64,000 bases of DNA from Paenibacillus caui (GCF_019904135.1 NZ_JAIOGQ010000002.1:203038-267037); one strand, 5' to 3'. Shown: positions 26,032-35,050, counted from the first letter of the stretch. Notes: generated by a model from the sequence alone, not told the origin. A program made the numbers and translations.

Positions 26032-27570
26032 TTAGTTGTTTATCAAATAATATGCAGTACACAGATACAGTTCAAACCGGCTCAAGGCGCTTCCCAAATC
26101 AAGATTGGCAATCGCTTTGATGCGATCCATCCGGTAATTAACCGAATTGCGGTGAATGTAAAGACGGTTCGCTGTTTCATTCAGACTGCCTCCGCTCGCC
26201 AAATAGTGATAGAGCGTCAGCACATAATTCGTTCCGTTCGCTTTGTCATGCTCAGCCAGCCTGCCGATCTTTTCCTTAACGAACACGGCCAGCCGGGTAC
26301 CCTCCGCCAAATCGAGCAGCAATTCAAGCATTTCAACTTCGCTGTACTTGAACAGCTGCCGGTCGTTATTTAATTTGTAGCCGATCGACACCGCCGTCCT
26401 GGCTTCGTTATAGCTCCGATGAGTTTCGAACAGCGAGCAGGACTTGCCGATTCCAATCCGAAGTGATTTCCACCGCTTGAGTTGCTCGCTCAAAGCATCG
26501 CTCCAGGTTGACGACGTTGGACCGCCATGGTACTGACCTTCCGAATTCACCGAGCGAACGGAGGGTAAAAATAACACAAGTCTTCCCGCATGTATCTGTA
26601 TCTGGGGACGGACTTTTCGGACCGCCGATTCCTTCATTACGAAGTCATTAAGCTTTGGAACGATCGAGGATTCATAGTCGACAAAAGGCTGATCCGCTTC
26701 AATAACGGCAACTTCCCACGACCAGTCCGGAGCAAGGCCCAGCTGGCGGCCTCTGGACTCCGTCACCTGTTCATCGGTGGCCGCGTTCAGGATCAGTTCC
26801 TCGAAGAACGTTCCCCTCAGCCTTCGTTCGGTGTCATCCGCTATTTTGTTCCGCATCATTTCCAGTGAGAAAACAAGCCGCGCCTGTTCAATCAGCATCA
26901 GCTCCAGCTCGTCCAGTTCCTGCTTCTCGACAACGAATTTCCCGAGTATCTTATTGTCTACATTAACTTCCCACTGACGGTTCGCCTTGGATGGATGAAA
27001 GGGATTGCCCTGCGGCGAAGAAGCCAGCACCTCCCCAGCCTTATCGACAATCCAGATCGGGGTTTTGATCAGCTCCGATACGTTATCGGCAACGACCTGA
27101 ATCCCCTTGTTGTTCAATACAAGCCCGGTCAGCGCCTTGTATACTTCTTCAGACCGCCTCAACAGTGCAGCCTGCCTGCTTAAAATTTGCTCCATAACGT
27201 TGTAAGTAATATCGATATAGGGCATTCCGGCCGGGAGCTGGATGATGGGAATATGGAGCAAATTGCTTTTGTCGATCATTTCCTGCGGAATTTGGGGGAT
27301 GAACCGCTCAGGCTTGATCGCGACCCCCGCTCCATTCACCTGAGCGAGCTGGTCAATCAGATCGGCCAGAAGGGACGGTTCGTTCCGGGTCGAATAGCCT
27401 GTCGTCAAAATCATCTCGCCTTCCCGCAGCCAACCGCGGATATCGGGAACTTCCCAGATATCGATATACTGCACGATACGGTCCAAACCCTGCTCTCCGC
27501 TCACCAGTCTCGCATGTTCCATAACGGGAAGCTCAAGCATTTCCCTTACCGTCAAACCTTTTAGATTCAT
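26032..27570 (-). CDS. PucR-family transcriptional activator
   Basis: A 512-residue PucR protein: N-terminal PucR domain (MNLKGLTVREMLELPVMEHARLV in part, IVQYIDIWEVPDIRGWL, MILTTGYSTR), a central GGDEF-like region (IAVIEADQPF, SLRIGIGKSC) and a C-terminal CdaR-type helix-turn-helix (TNYVLTLYHYLASGGSLNETA, LYIHRNSVNYRMDRI). Members switch on catabolism of purines, ureides or other small nitrogen compounds. It lies directly upstream of the cluster, in the same direction but with its own terminator, and is the obvious candidate regulator of it. The ATG follows AGGTGAACTAACATC. Confidence 0.9.
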   Translation of the reverse strand: MNLKGLTVREMLELPVMEHARLVSGEQGLDRIVQYIDIWEVPDIRGWLREGEMILTTGYSTRNEPSLLADLIDQLAQVNGAGVAIKPERFIPQIPQEMIDKSNLLHIPIIQLPAGMPYIDITYNVMEQILSRQAALLRRSEEVYKALTGLVLNNKGIQVVADNVSELIKTPIWIVDKAGEVLASSPQGNPFHPSKANRQWEVNVDNKILGKFVVEKQELDELELMLIEQARLVFSLEMMRNKIADDTERRLRGTFFEELILNAATDEQVTESRGRQLGLAPDWSWEVAVIEADQPFVDYESSIVPKLNDFVMKESAVRKVRPQIQIHAGRLVLFLPSVRSVNSEGQYHGGPTSSTWSDALSEQLKRWKSLRIGIGKSCSLFETHRSYNEARTAVSIGYKLNNDRQLFKYSEVEMLELLLDLAEGTRLAVFVKEKIGRLAEHDKANGTNYVLTLYHYLASGGSLNETANRLYIHRNSVNYRMDRIKAIANLDLGSALSRFELYLCTAYYLINN

Positions 27571-27594
27571 GATGTTAGTTCACCTACTGTTCTG

Positions 27595-28482
27595 TTATAA
27601 GGTCGTGGTTTTGTTTTTGTATAACTCAAGCATAGCCTGAATGAATTCTTTCGTTGCTGGGGTGACTTCCTCAAAGGAATGGGCAATGACGCCGACCTCG
27701 CGGGTCACCCTTGGGATTAGATCCTTGACGATCAGGTGATGAGAAACCGAGGACAGTGTGAAATTCGAAATAATGCCTATTCCCAAGCCTTGCTCAACCA
27801 TATGAATTAAAGTATCCGCAGTTTGGACGGTCAAATTTTCCTGCAAAATAAAATGATGCTCTTCCAGAGTGGAAGAAATGGCAGTTTCATGTCCGCCTTT
27901 GCAAAAAATAAACTCATTCTGATGTTCTCCGAAATTAATTATTTCTGTCTGCTTTAAGGGATGATTCTCGGGAATGATTGCGACCATGTAATCATGGGCT
28001 AAAATCTCATATTGGTAAGCGTCAAAAGGAGATGCTACAATCCCCAGATCAACCGTTCGATCCCCTACCCATTCTTTAATCTGATTTAAGGTTCCTTCCA
28101 TCAGTTCGATCTTAACAAGCGGATATTTCGACCTGAACGCCGCGATGGTCCCGGGCAGCAGATTGGTTGATGCCGCCGGAAAAGCCCCCACTTTCACCTT
28201 GCCTCTCAAAAGCTTGCTTTCTTGACTGGCAATTTGGTGCATTTTGTTCTCTATTACTTTCATCTGCCTGGCCAAAACCAGAATTTCCTTCCCCGCGTCG
28301 GTAAGCGTCAGCCCGTTATGCTTATCGCGAATAAACAATTTAATATTAAGCGAAGTTTCCAGATTTTTGACCGCTTTACTTACGGCCGGCTGGGAAATAA
28401 ATAACGCTTTTGAGGCCTCGGTAATATTCAGTTTCTCTGCAACCATCATGAATATTCTGATATTATTCATATTCATGCTCAT
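27595..28482 (-). CDS. LysR-family transcriptional regulator
   Basis: A 295-residue complete LysR: winged helix with FMMVAEKLNITEASKALFISQPAVSKAVKNLE (landmarks in order), dimer helix, and an effector domain with VGAFPAASTNLLPGTIAAF. It most resembles the CysB/CbbR-like group with an all-beta effector pocket. It lies between the PucR gene (24 bases downstream) and a divergent MFS gene. It could control the MFS exporter, or act with PucR on the catabolic cluster. Confidence 0.9.
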   Translation of the reverse strand: MSMNMNNIRIFMMVAEKLNITEASKALFISQPAVSKAVKNLETSLNIKLFIRDKHNGLTLTDAGKEILVLARQMKVIENKMHQIASQESKLLRGKVKVGAFPAASTNLLPGTIAAFRSKYPLVKIELMEGTLNQIKEWVGDRTVDLGIVASPFDAYQYEILAHDYMVAIIPENHPLKQTEIINFGEHQNEFIFCKGGHETAISSTLEEHHFILQENLTVQTADTLIHMVEQGLGIGIISNFTLSSVSHHLIVKDLIPRVTREVGVIAHSFEEVTPATKEFIQAMLELYKNKTTTL

Positions 28483-28498
28483 ATTTACACCCGCTTTA

Positions 28499-28512
28499 TA
28501 ACCAAACGGTTA
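28499..28512. promoter_or_regulatory. Short palindrome in the LysR/MFS intergenic region
   Basis: TAACC at 28499-28503 and GGTTA at 28508-28512 flank a 4-base centre, just upstream of the LysR start in the 174-base divergent gap. It has the size of an operator half-pair, but LysR sites usually follow T-N11-A spacing, so the assignment is weak. Confidence 0.3.
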
Positions 28513-28656
28513 TGCATCTTATTATTTATATGTATTTCAGTTATATAAAAATATATCATACGATAAAAGCACTTGCCACTCCTTGAAAAAAAGAAGTTAG
28601 CGGCAAGCTATCCACCTGCTGATTCTATACACCTTACGATAAGGGGGAAATTGTTC

Positions 28657-29880
28657 ATGTCCGTATCTTCTCAGAAAGACCTTTCATCATTGCGAGCAGT
28701 CCGCTCCAATCCTTCCGGACGCATATGGGTGTCCGCCTGGATCGTAACAGCCGTCTTCATTCTCTCCAATTCGGCTACCCCGCTCTATGTGCGCTGGCAG
28801 CAAGAAATGAACTTTTCCAATGGCACGCTAACGCTGGTGTTTGCTGCTTACATCATAGGCCTTCTCGCTACACTTCTTATCGCTGGCCAGCTCTCCGATC
28901 GATTTGGACGCAGACCGGTTCTGTTCCCGGGTCTCATCGCAGCCGTTATGGCCTGCTTGCTGTTCGCTACGGCATCCTCCGTTGCTGTTCTTCTCATCGC
29001 CCGTTTCCTGACGGGTATTGCCGTCGGCGTAATCGTCTCGGCAGGCATGGCCTCTGTCGTAGATACGGGAGGATCCGAGCACAGGCATACCGCCTCACTT
29101 GCCGCCTCAGTTGCTATGGTGCTTGGCGCGGGACTTGGGCCGCTGCTTGCAGGCGTGCTCAGCGAAATACTGCCTCGGCCAGTAATCCCGATCTTCATGA
29201 TTCAAATTGTTTTTTTATTGAGTGCCTTTTTCGTTGTCGGCATAGTTCTAAAGAAGAACACTAGCTCCCGCCATCAGACGAGAGCTCCCCTGCACTTGCC
29301 AAGTGTACCGTCGCCTAATCGCTTGCAGCTTGGATTGGGGATCTCCGTTTTCGCGCCTGGAATCACGGCGACATCTTTCGTATTGTCGCTCGGACCCTCG
29401 CTGCTGTCGAAGCTTCTTGCTGTAACGAGCCCACTTGTCGCAGGCGGTACTGCTTGTGTGATGTTCCTTACGGCGACAGGAATCCAATTTGCGCTCAAAA
29501 AATTAGCTGTCCGTATCATCTTCCTGATCGGCGCCGCCTCCACCTTACTCTCCATGCTCTTCATCGCCACAGCCGTCAACGCCTCTTCTGCCGTGATGTT
29601 CGTTTGCGCCGCCATTTTTGCCGGTGCCGGTCAGGGCCTCGGACAACTCGGGGGCTTAACGCTCATCGCCCTCCATATCCCGGAGCATCGCAGAGCCGAG
29701 GCCAATGCGGTCCTCAACATTGGAGGGTACATTCCAGCCGCCTTATTGCCCGTGTGCACCGGCTTCCTCATTGATCTTGCGGGACTTGCAGTGGGGACTT
29801 CCGTCTTCGCCGCCATCCTGGCAGGAGCGGCCATCGTAGCGGCACTGTTTGTGGTCAAAAAGCTGAGAAGAGAGACATAA
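28657..29880 (+). CDS. MFS transporter
   Basis: A 407-residue major facilitator with about twelve transmembrane segments. The MFS motif between helices 2 and 3 is visible: AGQLSDRFGRRPVL. Further landmarks are LIARFLTGIAVGVIVSAGMA and GAGQGLGQLGGLTLIALHIPEHRRAEANAVLN (in parts). It most likely exports a drug or metabolite. I use ATG 28657 because AAGGGGGAAATTGTTC precedes it; an upstream in-frame extension lacks a ribosome site. The divergent LysR gene is the probable regulator. Confidence 0.9.
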   Translation: MSVSSQKDLSSLRAVRSNPSGRIWVSAWIVTAVFILSNSATPLYVRWQQEMNFSNGTLTLVFAAYIIGLLATLLIAGQLSDRFGRRPVLFPGLIAAVMACLLFATASSVAVLLIARFLTGIAVGVIVSAGMASVVDTGGSEHRHTASLAASVAMVLGAGLGPLLAGVLSEILPRPVIPIFMIQIVFLLSAFFVVGIVLKKNTSSRHQTRAPLHLPSVPSPNRLQLGLGISVFAPGITATSFVLSLGPSLLSKLLAVTSPLVAGGTACVMFLTATGIQFALKKLAVRIIFLIGAASTLLSMLFIATAVNASSAVMFVCAAIFAGAGQGLGQLGGLTLIALHIPEHRRAEANAVLNIGGYIPAALLPVCTGFLIDLAGLAVGTSVFAAILAGAAIVAALFVVKKLRRET

Positions 29881-30018
29881 TCACCGTTTCGCCGAAGTGA
29901 CCGGCCAAGCCATTCGCCGGGGCAGCAGTCATGTACACGTAATCACGACGAATACGGACTTCTTCGATCATCATCGGCTCCGGCGGATTATCACGGGCCC
30001 TGAGATTCCTTACGATAT

Positions 30019-30516
30019 TTAATATTCTCTTGGAGCAGAAGCAGCTTTGACAAGCGGAACGAATCTGCCACCCACCTGACGGGCAAGCTGCTCCGGCTGC
30101 AGTTCCATCTGCAGTCCGATTTTTCCCGCGCTGATGACTATTGTCTCCAACGCTTTGGCGCCGATGTCGAGAAAGGTGGGGTACAGCTTTTTCATGCCGA
30201 CAGGCGAGCAGCCTCCGCGAATATAGCCGGTCCATTTTTGCAGCTCTTTTACGGGCAGCATCTCCACTTTCTTCTCCCCTGCGGCCTTGGCCGCTTTTTT
30301 CAAATCAAGCTCTTCGGCAACCGGAATGATAAACACAAAGAGATTCGATCCTTGATGCGCAACCAGTGTCTTGAACACCGTCTCCGGCGGCTTGCCGATT
30401 TTCTCCGCGACTGCTGTTCCATGAATTTGGCCGTCCTCATTGTCATAGGTCAAAATGCTGTACTGCGTTTTGGACTTGTCCAGCATTCTCATAGCGTTGG
30501 TCTTTCCTTCACCCAT
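30019..30516 (-). CDS. ybaK: YbaK/EbsC-family Cys-tRNA(Pro)/Cys-tRNA(Cys) deacylase
   Basis: A 165-residue YbaK-type editing protein: TNAMRMLDKSKTQYSILTY opens it, then HGTAVAEKIGKPPETVFKTLV (catalytic Lys in VFKTL), FVFIIPVAEELDLKKAAKAAGEKK (in part) and GYIRGGCSPVGMKKLYPTFLD. It hydrolyses mischarged Cys-tRNA(Pro). The start at 30516 follows AAAGGGGAGAGTTCGG. The 138 bases between it and the MFS gene contain no gene I recognise. Confidence 0.93.
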   Translation of the reverse strand: MGEGKTNAMRMLDKSKTQYSILTYDNEDGQIHGTAVAEKIGKPPETVFKTLVAHQGSNLFVFIIPVAEELDLKKAAKAAGEKKVEMLPVKELQKWTGYIRGGCSPVGMKKLYPTFLDIGAKALETIVISAGKIGLQMELQPEQLARQVGGRFVPLVKAASAPREY

Positions 30517-30693
30517 CCGAACTCTCCCCTTTCGGGCGTTGTTATGATTAATCTTAACACGCTGCGACTTACGAGCCAATCATTTCGCCAGACAAGCCTT
30601 TGCAGCACGATCAGGAACCGTTACAATGTAAAATAAATCAATTACAGATTCCGATGCTTCCTAAGCATATCCAAAAATCAAACGGTAAGACAA

Positions 30694-30738
30694 AGAATGC
30701 GGATGATGTTCACCCGGGTGAACATCCATCCGCATTCT
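30694..30738. terminator. Long perfect hairpin between aroD and ybaK
   Basis: AGAATGCGGATG at 30694-30705 pairs with CATCCGCATTCT at 30727-30738, and GTTCACC/GGGTGAAC extends the stem. On the plus strand CTTTTATT follows; on the minus strand CTTTGTCTTACC follows. It lies about 90 bases after aroD, so I take it as the aroD terminator, perhaps bidirectional. Confidence 0.75.
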
Positions 30739-30831
30739 CTTTTATTCACAGGGATTTATTCGTGAGGTAAGAAACTGGCCAGCATTACAGTTTTAAGCTT
30801 TTCATCCCCGCTTCCGGGTACTCTTTCGTGT

Positions 30832-31596
30832 TTATAAATTTTTGCCTATCAGCGTCAATACTTGCCGCAATTCGGCAACAGCTACCTGGCCGGGTGCGGA
30901 TGCTTTCCTGGCAGCCCCGAACGTCAGGGCGGATCCGAATACTTCACCGGCAAAACGGCTGATTACGCCCTTTCCCGCCATCGACATCGTAATGATCGGC
31001 CGGTCTGCGTATTGTTCCTTCATTATACATGTGGCTTCAAGCAGGGTCAGCACATCCGCCGTATTTTGCGGCATGACCGCTATCTTCGGCAAATCTCCGC
31101 CAAGCTGCTGCGCTTTGCGGAGCCGTGATACGATCTCCTCTTTCGGCGGCGTTTTGTCAAAGTCATGGTTCGATATAATGACGAAAACATCGTTAGCATG
31201 GGCAGCTTCCACAAGCGTCCGGACATCCTGCTCGTCGTTGAACAGCTCGACGTCGATCAGATCTGCGAGCCCGGTTTCCGCAATCGCCTGATTAAGGGCT
31301 ACATACTCCGCCGGACTGATTTCCTTCTCCCCGCCTTCTTTGGCGCTGCGGAAAGTAAAGATGAGCGGAATATCCGTGAGCAGCGCACGTAATTCAGCGA
31401 GCGCCGCTTTCACCTGTTCAATATCTGCAACATGTTCAAAAAAATCGGCCCGCCATTCCACCACATCCAAATCCAAAGTCTGCAACAGCGCGGCTTCTTC
31501 CTTTAATTGCGTCAGCGTATTGCCGACCATGGGTACACAAATTTTAGGAGTGCCTTCCCCAATCGCAACTCCTTTGACCTTTACTGTTCGTTCCAT
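30832..31596 (-). CDS. aroD: Type I 3-dehydroquinate dehydratase
   Basis: A 254-residue class I dehydroquinase: PKICVPMVGNTLTQL, DLDVVEWRADFFEH, PLIFTFRSAKEGGE, VIISNHDFDKTPP (catalytic His region), KIAVMPQN (Schiff-base Lys) and MSMAGKGVISRFAGEVFGSALTFG. It converts 3-dehydroquinate to 3-dehydroshikimate in aromatic amino acid synthesis. The start at 31596 is preceded by AGAAGGAGCAAGAGAT. It is monocistronic here. Confidence 0.95.
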   Translation of the reverse strand: MERTVKVKGVAIGEGTPKICVPMVGNTLTQLKEEAALLQTLDLDVVEWRADFFEHVADIEQVKAALAELRALLTDIPLIFTFRSAKEGGEKEISPAEYVALNQAIAETGLADLIDVELFNDEQDVRTLVEAAHANDVFVIISNHDFDKTPPKEEIVSRLRKAQQLGGDLPKIAVMPQNTADVLTLLEATCIMKEQYADRPIITMSMAGKGVISRFAGEVFGSALTFGAARKASAPGQVAVAELRQVLTLIGKNL

Positions 31597-31839
31597 ATCT
31601 CTTGCTCCTTCTATGCTTATGTCTGTCATTATACCTGAACAGGATTAGGCCTGGATACCTTTGATCTTAAGTCCCTTACTTTTTTAGGCTTGATCGCGGC
31701 AAATCTTATTAACCTTAAATAAATGATACAAATACAGTGTCAAACCTAAATATTTAAGTATTTTTCAATCATATATTTACCGATTTTAATATACATTCTA
31801 AAATTATATTAAATTCTGAATCAGAAAAGGTGATCCAAC

Positions 31840-32280
31840 ATGGATAGCGTTGATTCGAAAATCGTCGATGCTTTAAAAGAAAATAGCCGTATGACCGTAT
31901 CCGAAATCAGCAAAAGAGTGAACCTTTCCATTCCGGCCGTCACCGAACGAATGCGCAAAATGGAAGAATCCGGACTTATCGAAGCTTACACCATCAAAAT
32001 CAACCGCGCCAAAATGAACTACAAATTGCTGGCTTTTATCCTGGTTCAGCTTGATCGGACCGAGCATATTCAAAGCTTCAGGGAATCGGTTACCTTGTGC
32101 GTCTCTGTGCTGGAATGCCACCATGTTGCCGGCGAATACGACTATCTGCTAAAGGTCCTTGTAGAAGACACGGAGCATTTGGAGTATTTTTTGTCTCATA
32201 CGCTTAAAAATATTCCCAGCGTGCAAAAAAGCAATACGATGATCTCCCTTTCCTCTTTAAAAGAAAATTTGAATCTCTGA
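31840..32280 (+). CDS. Lrp/AsnC-family transcriptional regulator
   Basis: A 146-residue Lrp-type regulator: N-terminal helix-turn-helix (SKIVDALKENSRMTVSEISK, VNLSIPAVTERMRKMEESG) and C-terminal RAM domain (VLECHHVAGEYDYLLKVLVED). It senses amino acids. It starts after AAAAGGTGATCCAAC and is followed 13 bases later by a LysE-family exporter in the same operon, a classic regulator-exporter pairing. The 240-base upstream region is AT-rich and should hold its own promoter. Confidence 0.93.
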   Translation: MDSVDSKIVDALKENSRMTVSEISKRVNLSIPAVTERMRKMEESGLIEAYTIKINRAKMNYKLLAFILVQLDRTEHIQSFRESVTLCVSVLECHHVAGEYDYLLKVLVEDTEHLEYFLSHTLKNIPSVQKSNTMISLSSLKENLNL

Positions 32281-32293
32281 AAAGGTGAGTGCC

Positions 32294-32914
32294 ATGCTTA
32301 TTAAAGGATTTCGATTCGGCATGATGCTGCAGTTGGCCGTCGGCCCCGTTTGTTTTTTTATATTTCAGATCGCATCACAAAAAGGTTTTTTGGCTGCAGA
32401 AGCCGGAGTTGCCGGCGTAGCTCTTATTGACGGTCTATTCATTCTGTCAGCCATACTGGGAATTGCTTCGATCATGGATCATCCAAAAGCCAGGTTTGCG
32501 CTTAAAATAGGCAGCAGCGCCGTTCTATTTCTGTTCGGCATCAGCATGGTTATCAGCCTTTTCGGTATCAATCTTCTGCCAGGCATTCAAATTGCGGGCT
32601 TTTCAGGAACGTCCTCTGTTTTTATGTATGCGGTCGTGCTGACCGCCTCAAACCCGCTGACCATTCTGTTTTGGGCAGGTATATTTTCAGCCAAAATCAT
32701 TGAAGAGAACTTGCGGTGGGCGCAGCTTTACATTTTCGGCCTTGCCGCCCTGTTCGCTACAGTTTTCTTCTTGACCCTGGTCGCTGGCTTGGGCAGTTTG
32801 ACGCATTCGTTCATGACGCCATTTGCGGCCCGTTTGTTGAATTTCGTTGTAGGCGTTATATTTGTGTATTTCTCCATCCGGATGATGGTTGGAAGGCAAA
32901 AATCACAGGGTTAA
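32294..32914 (+). CDS. LysE-family amino acid exporter
   Basis: A 206-residue protein with six hydrophobic segments and the LysE start GFRFGMMLQLAVGPVCFFIF (the conserved GP in helix one), then VALIDGLFILSAILG and LTASNPLTILFWAGIFSA (conserved NP). It exports amino acids under control of the upstream Lrp gene. I use ATG 32294 with AAAGGTGAG upstream. The 3' end overlaps the converging metallophosphoesterase by 12 bases. Confidence 0.9.
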   Translation: MLIKGFRFGMMLQLAVGPVCFFIFQIASQKGFLAAEAGVAGVALIDGLFILSAILGIASIMDHPKARFALKIGSSAVLFLFGISMVISLFGINLLPGIQIAGFSGTSSVFMYAVVLTASNPLTILFWAGIFSAKIIEENLRWAQLYIFGLAALFATVFFLTLVAGLGSLTHSFMTPFAARLLNFVVGVIFVYFSIRMMVGRQKSQG

Positions 32915-33865
32915 GGAAAATTCGTCCTTTCCCGGAAACAGCTCCGGCTCGAAATAATTATAGTCGTTCAAATACGGAGAATAGGTTTTCACGTGAAGCT
33001 TGTTATTTTTCAAATCGAATTGAAGCATGCGGATATACCCGGATCCTCCCCGGTCCGCTTCCTGATAATCGGCCAGCATCTGGTAGACATCCCGGTCCGC
33101 TGTGCCGTCATTGTTATCGTCAACCGCATCCGTCTTCAGCTCTGCGTCATGAAAATGGCCCGATAGAACGGCTATCACATTTCGGTTCGGAAGCACCACC
33201 TTCTTGTAGATCCGGTCTGCAACCTCGGAACGTTTGCCGGAAGTTAGCATATATTCGTGGAATGCAAGAATCGCTTTTCGCTTCGGATATTTGGCCAGCG
33301 CCTTGTTCATCCACTCGATCTCCGGATCTCCGACGCCCCAGCCCATGTAGACAATGATCAGGTCCGTCCCGTTTGACGAAATCAGGTCATAATGGCCGCG
33401 GTTGTTGTTATACGACTCGCCGAACGTTGGCTGCTTGACGAAGCGATTTGCACCGAACCATTTCCGGAATTCGGCATAATCTTGATTCTTGTAGCCCACA
33501 TCATGATTTCCGGCAAGCACGCCATAAGGAATACCCGCTTTCTCCAGCACGCTCATGCTTCTGTCAGCTGCCTTCCACTGGTTTTCCTGCTTCGATTGAT
33601 TGACCAAATCCCCGGTATGAATCGCATATTTTATCTTCAGTTCTTTCTTGTTATTCGCAATCCATTTCACCATGGAGTCGTAAATTTCCGGATAGCTTTC
33701 CGAATAGTACTGGGTGTCTGACATCCAGACAAAGGTGAAATCGTAAGGCGTATCAGCCTTGGCCGTTGCCTTTTGATAAGGTTCCCGCCATCCGGCGGCC
33801 AAAACGGTCGCAATGAGTATATACAAGACCCGAACCCACTTCTGTTTCCAGTTCAAACTGTTCAT
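32903..33865 (-). CDS. Secreted calcineurin-like metallophosphoesterase
   Basis: A 320-residue protein with a signal or anchor segment (VRVLYILIATVLAAG) followed by a calcineurin-like domain: FVWMSDTQYYSE (SDTQ motif I), AIHTGDLVNQ (GDxV), GIPYGVLAGNHDVG (GNHD), ILAFHEYM and VLSGHFHDAEL (GHxH). These are binuclear metal ligands. It acts outside the membrane, on a phosphomono- or diester that I cannot name. It is similar to the N-terminal part of larger wall-bound phosphoesterases, but lacks their C-terminal modules. Confidence 0.87.
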   Translation of the reverse strand: MNSLNWKQKWVRVLYILIATVLAAGWREPYQKATAKADTPYDFTFVWMSDTQYYSESYPEIYDSMVKWIANNKKELKIKYAIHTGDLVNQSKQENQWKAADRSMSVLEKAGIPYGVLAGNHDVGYKNQDYAEFRKWFGANRFVKQPTFGESYNNNRGHYDLISSNGTDLIIVYMGWGVGDPEIEWMNKALAKYPKRKAILAFHEYMLTSGKRSEVADRIYKKVVLPNRNVIAVLSGHFHDAELKTDAVDDNNDGTADRDVYQMLADYQEADRGGSGYIRMLQFDLKNNKLHVKTYSPYLNDYNYFEPELFPGKDEFSLTL

Positions 33866-34007
33866 CTCCTCATCCGTCTAAGCACTCCCCTTATCTTTCC
33901 TTAAATGAGGACAATTAATCCTTTTCCATAATGATCTCTATACGAAATAGAACCGTGATTAAGAATAAGCAAGAAGTGTTGGACTCCAAATGGCCGAATT
34001 AAAGGTG

Positions 34008-34245
34008 CTAGTTTAAGCGCTTTTTAAAGCCTCTCTGGTCCGTCGAGTAGCCCATGGATTCATAAAAATGATGAGACGTCGCAAGCAACGGCGACATAAT
34101 AGTTCGGGTTCCCCGATATGTCTTCCAGGCGCTGCTGCATGGCGTGTACATCGGATTCCTTCCCGATAAATTCATAAAAGAGGCGGGATAAATCATGAAC
34201 GTCTTTCTTTTCTGCTTTTCTCACGCTAAAACTCACTACATTCAT
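34008..34245 (-). pseudogene. GNAT acetyltransferase with large internal deletion
   Basis: The 5' part reads MNVVSFSVRKAEKKDVHDLSRL and on to DISGNPNYYVAVACD, a normal GNAT N-terminus. It then breaks off and the family's last strand and helix follow in another frame: HHFYESMGYSTDQRGF and KKRLN, stop at 34008. About 75-80 residues, including the whole acetyl-CoA site, are gone, with a frame change at the join near 34085. It cannot make an enzyme. Confidence 0.75.
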
Positions 34246-34257
34246 CCTTTCGGTTCG

Positions 34258-34782
34258 TCATATTTGATGGTTATATCCATTTCTATATTGAAGCATGTAT
34301 TTCAGAACCTCTTTATTGTCCTGTACTATGATTCGCTTATCCGAATATTCCATCGTCAGTTCCAATATTTCCTTCAGATTTTGTTTGTCAAATGCCTTAT
34401 TCCAAATAAACAGCATCTGCCACAAATTCTTGAAGGTTTGCTTGTAATTCCACCTTTCAATTCCAAGCCTTGTCTTTATAAATCTGAGAACGACCCTGAG
34501 GTCTCTAATGAATTTATTGGGAACGATGATAAATATAAAGTCAGCCTCCTTAAAGCTCTCCCTTCCCCATTTGTGATGAACGCCTTCAATAATCCAGGAT
34601 TCCGTGTTTACAATCTGGTTCAACTTGGCGTCCCTGACTTCTACAGGAAACCTTTTGTTCTCATAGCTCCTGTCCCATACCAGGTTATCGGTTTCATAGC
34701 AGTTTATGCCGAAAGTCTTCGATAATTCTTTGGCGATATAGGATTTTCCGCTGCCGCAGGCGCCTATGATCCGGATTCTAAT
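34258..34782 (-). CDS. P-loop NTPase, adenylate-kinase-like (FlaR/topology-modulation type)
   Basis: A protein of about 174 residues starting at the P-loop: IRIIGACGSGKSYIAKEL, then CYETDNLVWDRSYENKRFP, ESWIIEGVHHKW and ADFIFIIVPNKFIRDLRVVLRF. This is the small nucleoside-kinase-like family often annotated as FlaR or DNA topology modulation protein; true substrates are unknown. In the family the protein starts M-x-I-x-I-I-G. Here the residue at that point is ATT (34782-34780), placed correctly behind GAGGGGAGCGGTACAT. The only ordinary start, TTG at 34833, has no ribosome site and adds 17 odd residues. Confidence 0.75.
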   Translation of the reverse strand: MRIRIIGACGSGKSYIAKELSKTFGINCYETDNLVWDRSYENKRFPVEVRDAKLNQIVNTESWIIEGVHHKWGRESFKEADFIFIIVPNKFIRDLRVVLRFIKTRLGIERWNYKQTFKNLWQMLFIWNKAFDKQNLKEILELTMEYSDKRIIVQDNKEVLKYMLQYRNGYNHQI

Positions 34783-35013
34783 ATGTACCGCTCCCCTCTT
34801 CGAAATTTGGAACAAGAGATATGTTCCTATCAAAGCTTAATTGATTCTATAATGACCGATTTTAAATCCTGCAGGTAATATCTTCAAGACTATGGATGAA
34901 CAAACCAGATTTTTGGGGTCTTATACGGATGAAGGCCGGAAGGGATATGCCAATTACCCCGAGCGGGTACTACGTCACTAAATAATGAACACATCAAGCT
35001 CAAGTTCCCGGTT

Positions 35014-35050
35014 ACAACAAAAGCACCCGTTTCCTGAGGAAACAGAGTGC
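35014..35050 (-). terminator. Terminator of the glycerophosphodiester operon
   Basis: On the minus strand GCACTCTGTTTCC pairs with GGAAACGGGTGC around a TCA loop, followed by TTTTGTTGT. It is 42 bases after the GDPD stop, the end of the gene run that begins at 41113 or 42771. The 200 bases beyond it, up to the P-loop gene, hold no recognisable gene. Confidence 0.85.

Noticed and set aside
29881..30018. A short stretch reading ARDNPPEPMMIEEVRIRRDY on the minus strand, possibly a gene fragment.
   Set aside because: I could not match it to any family and it has no start, so it is not listed.
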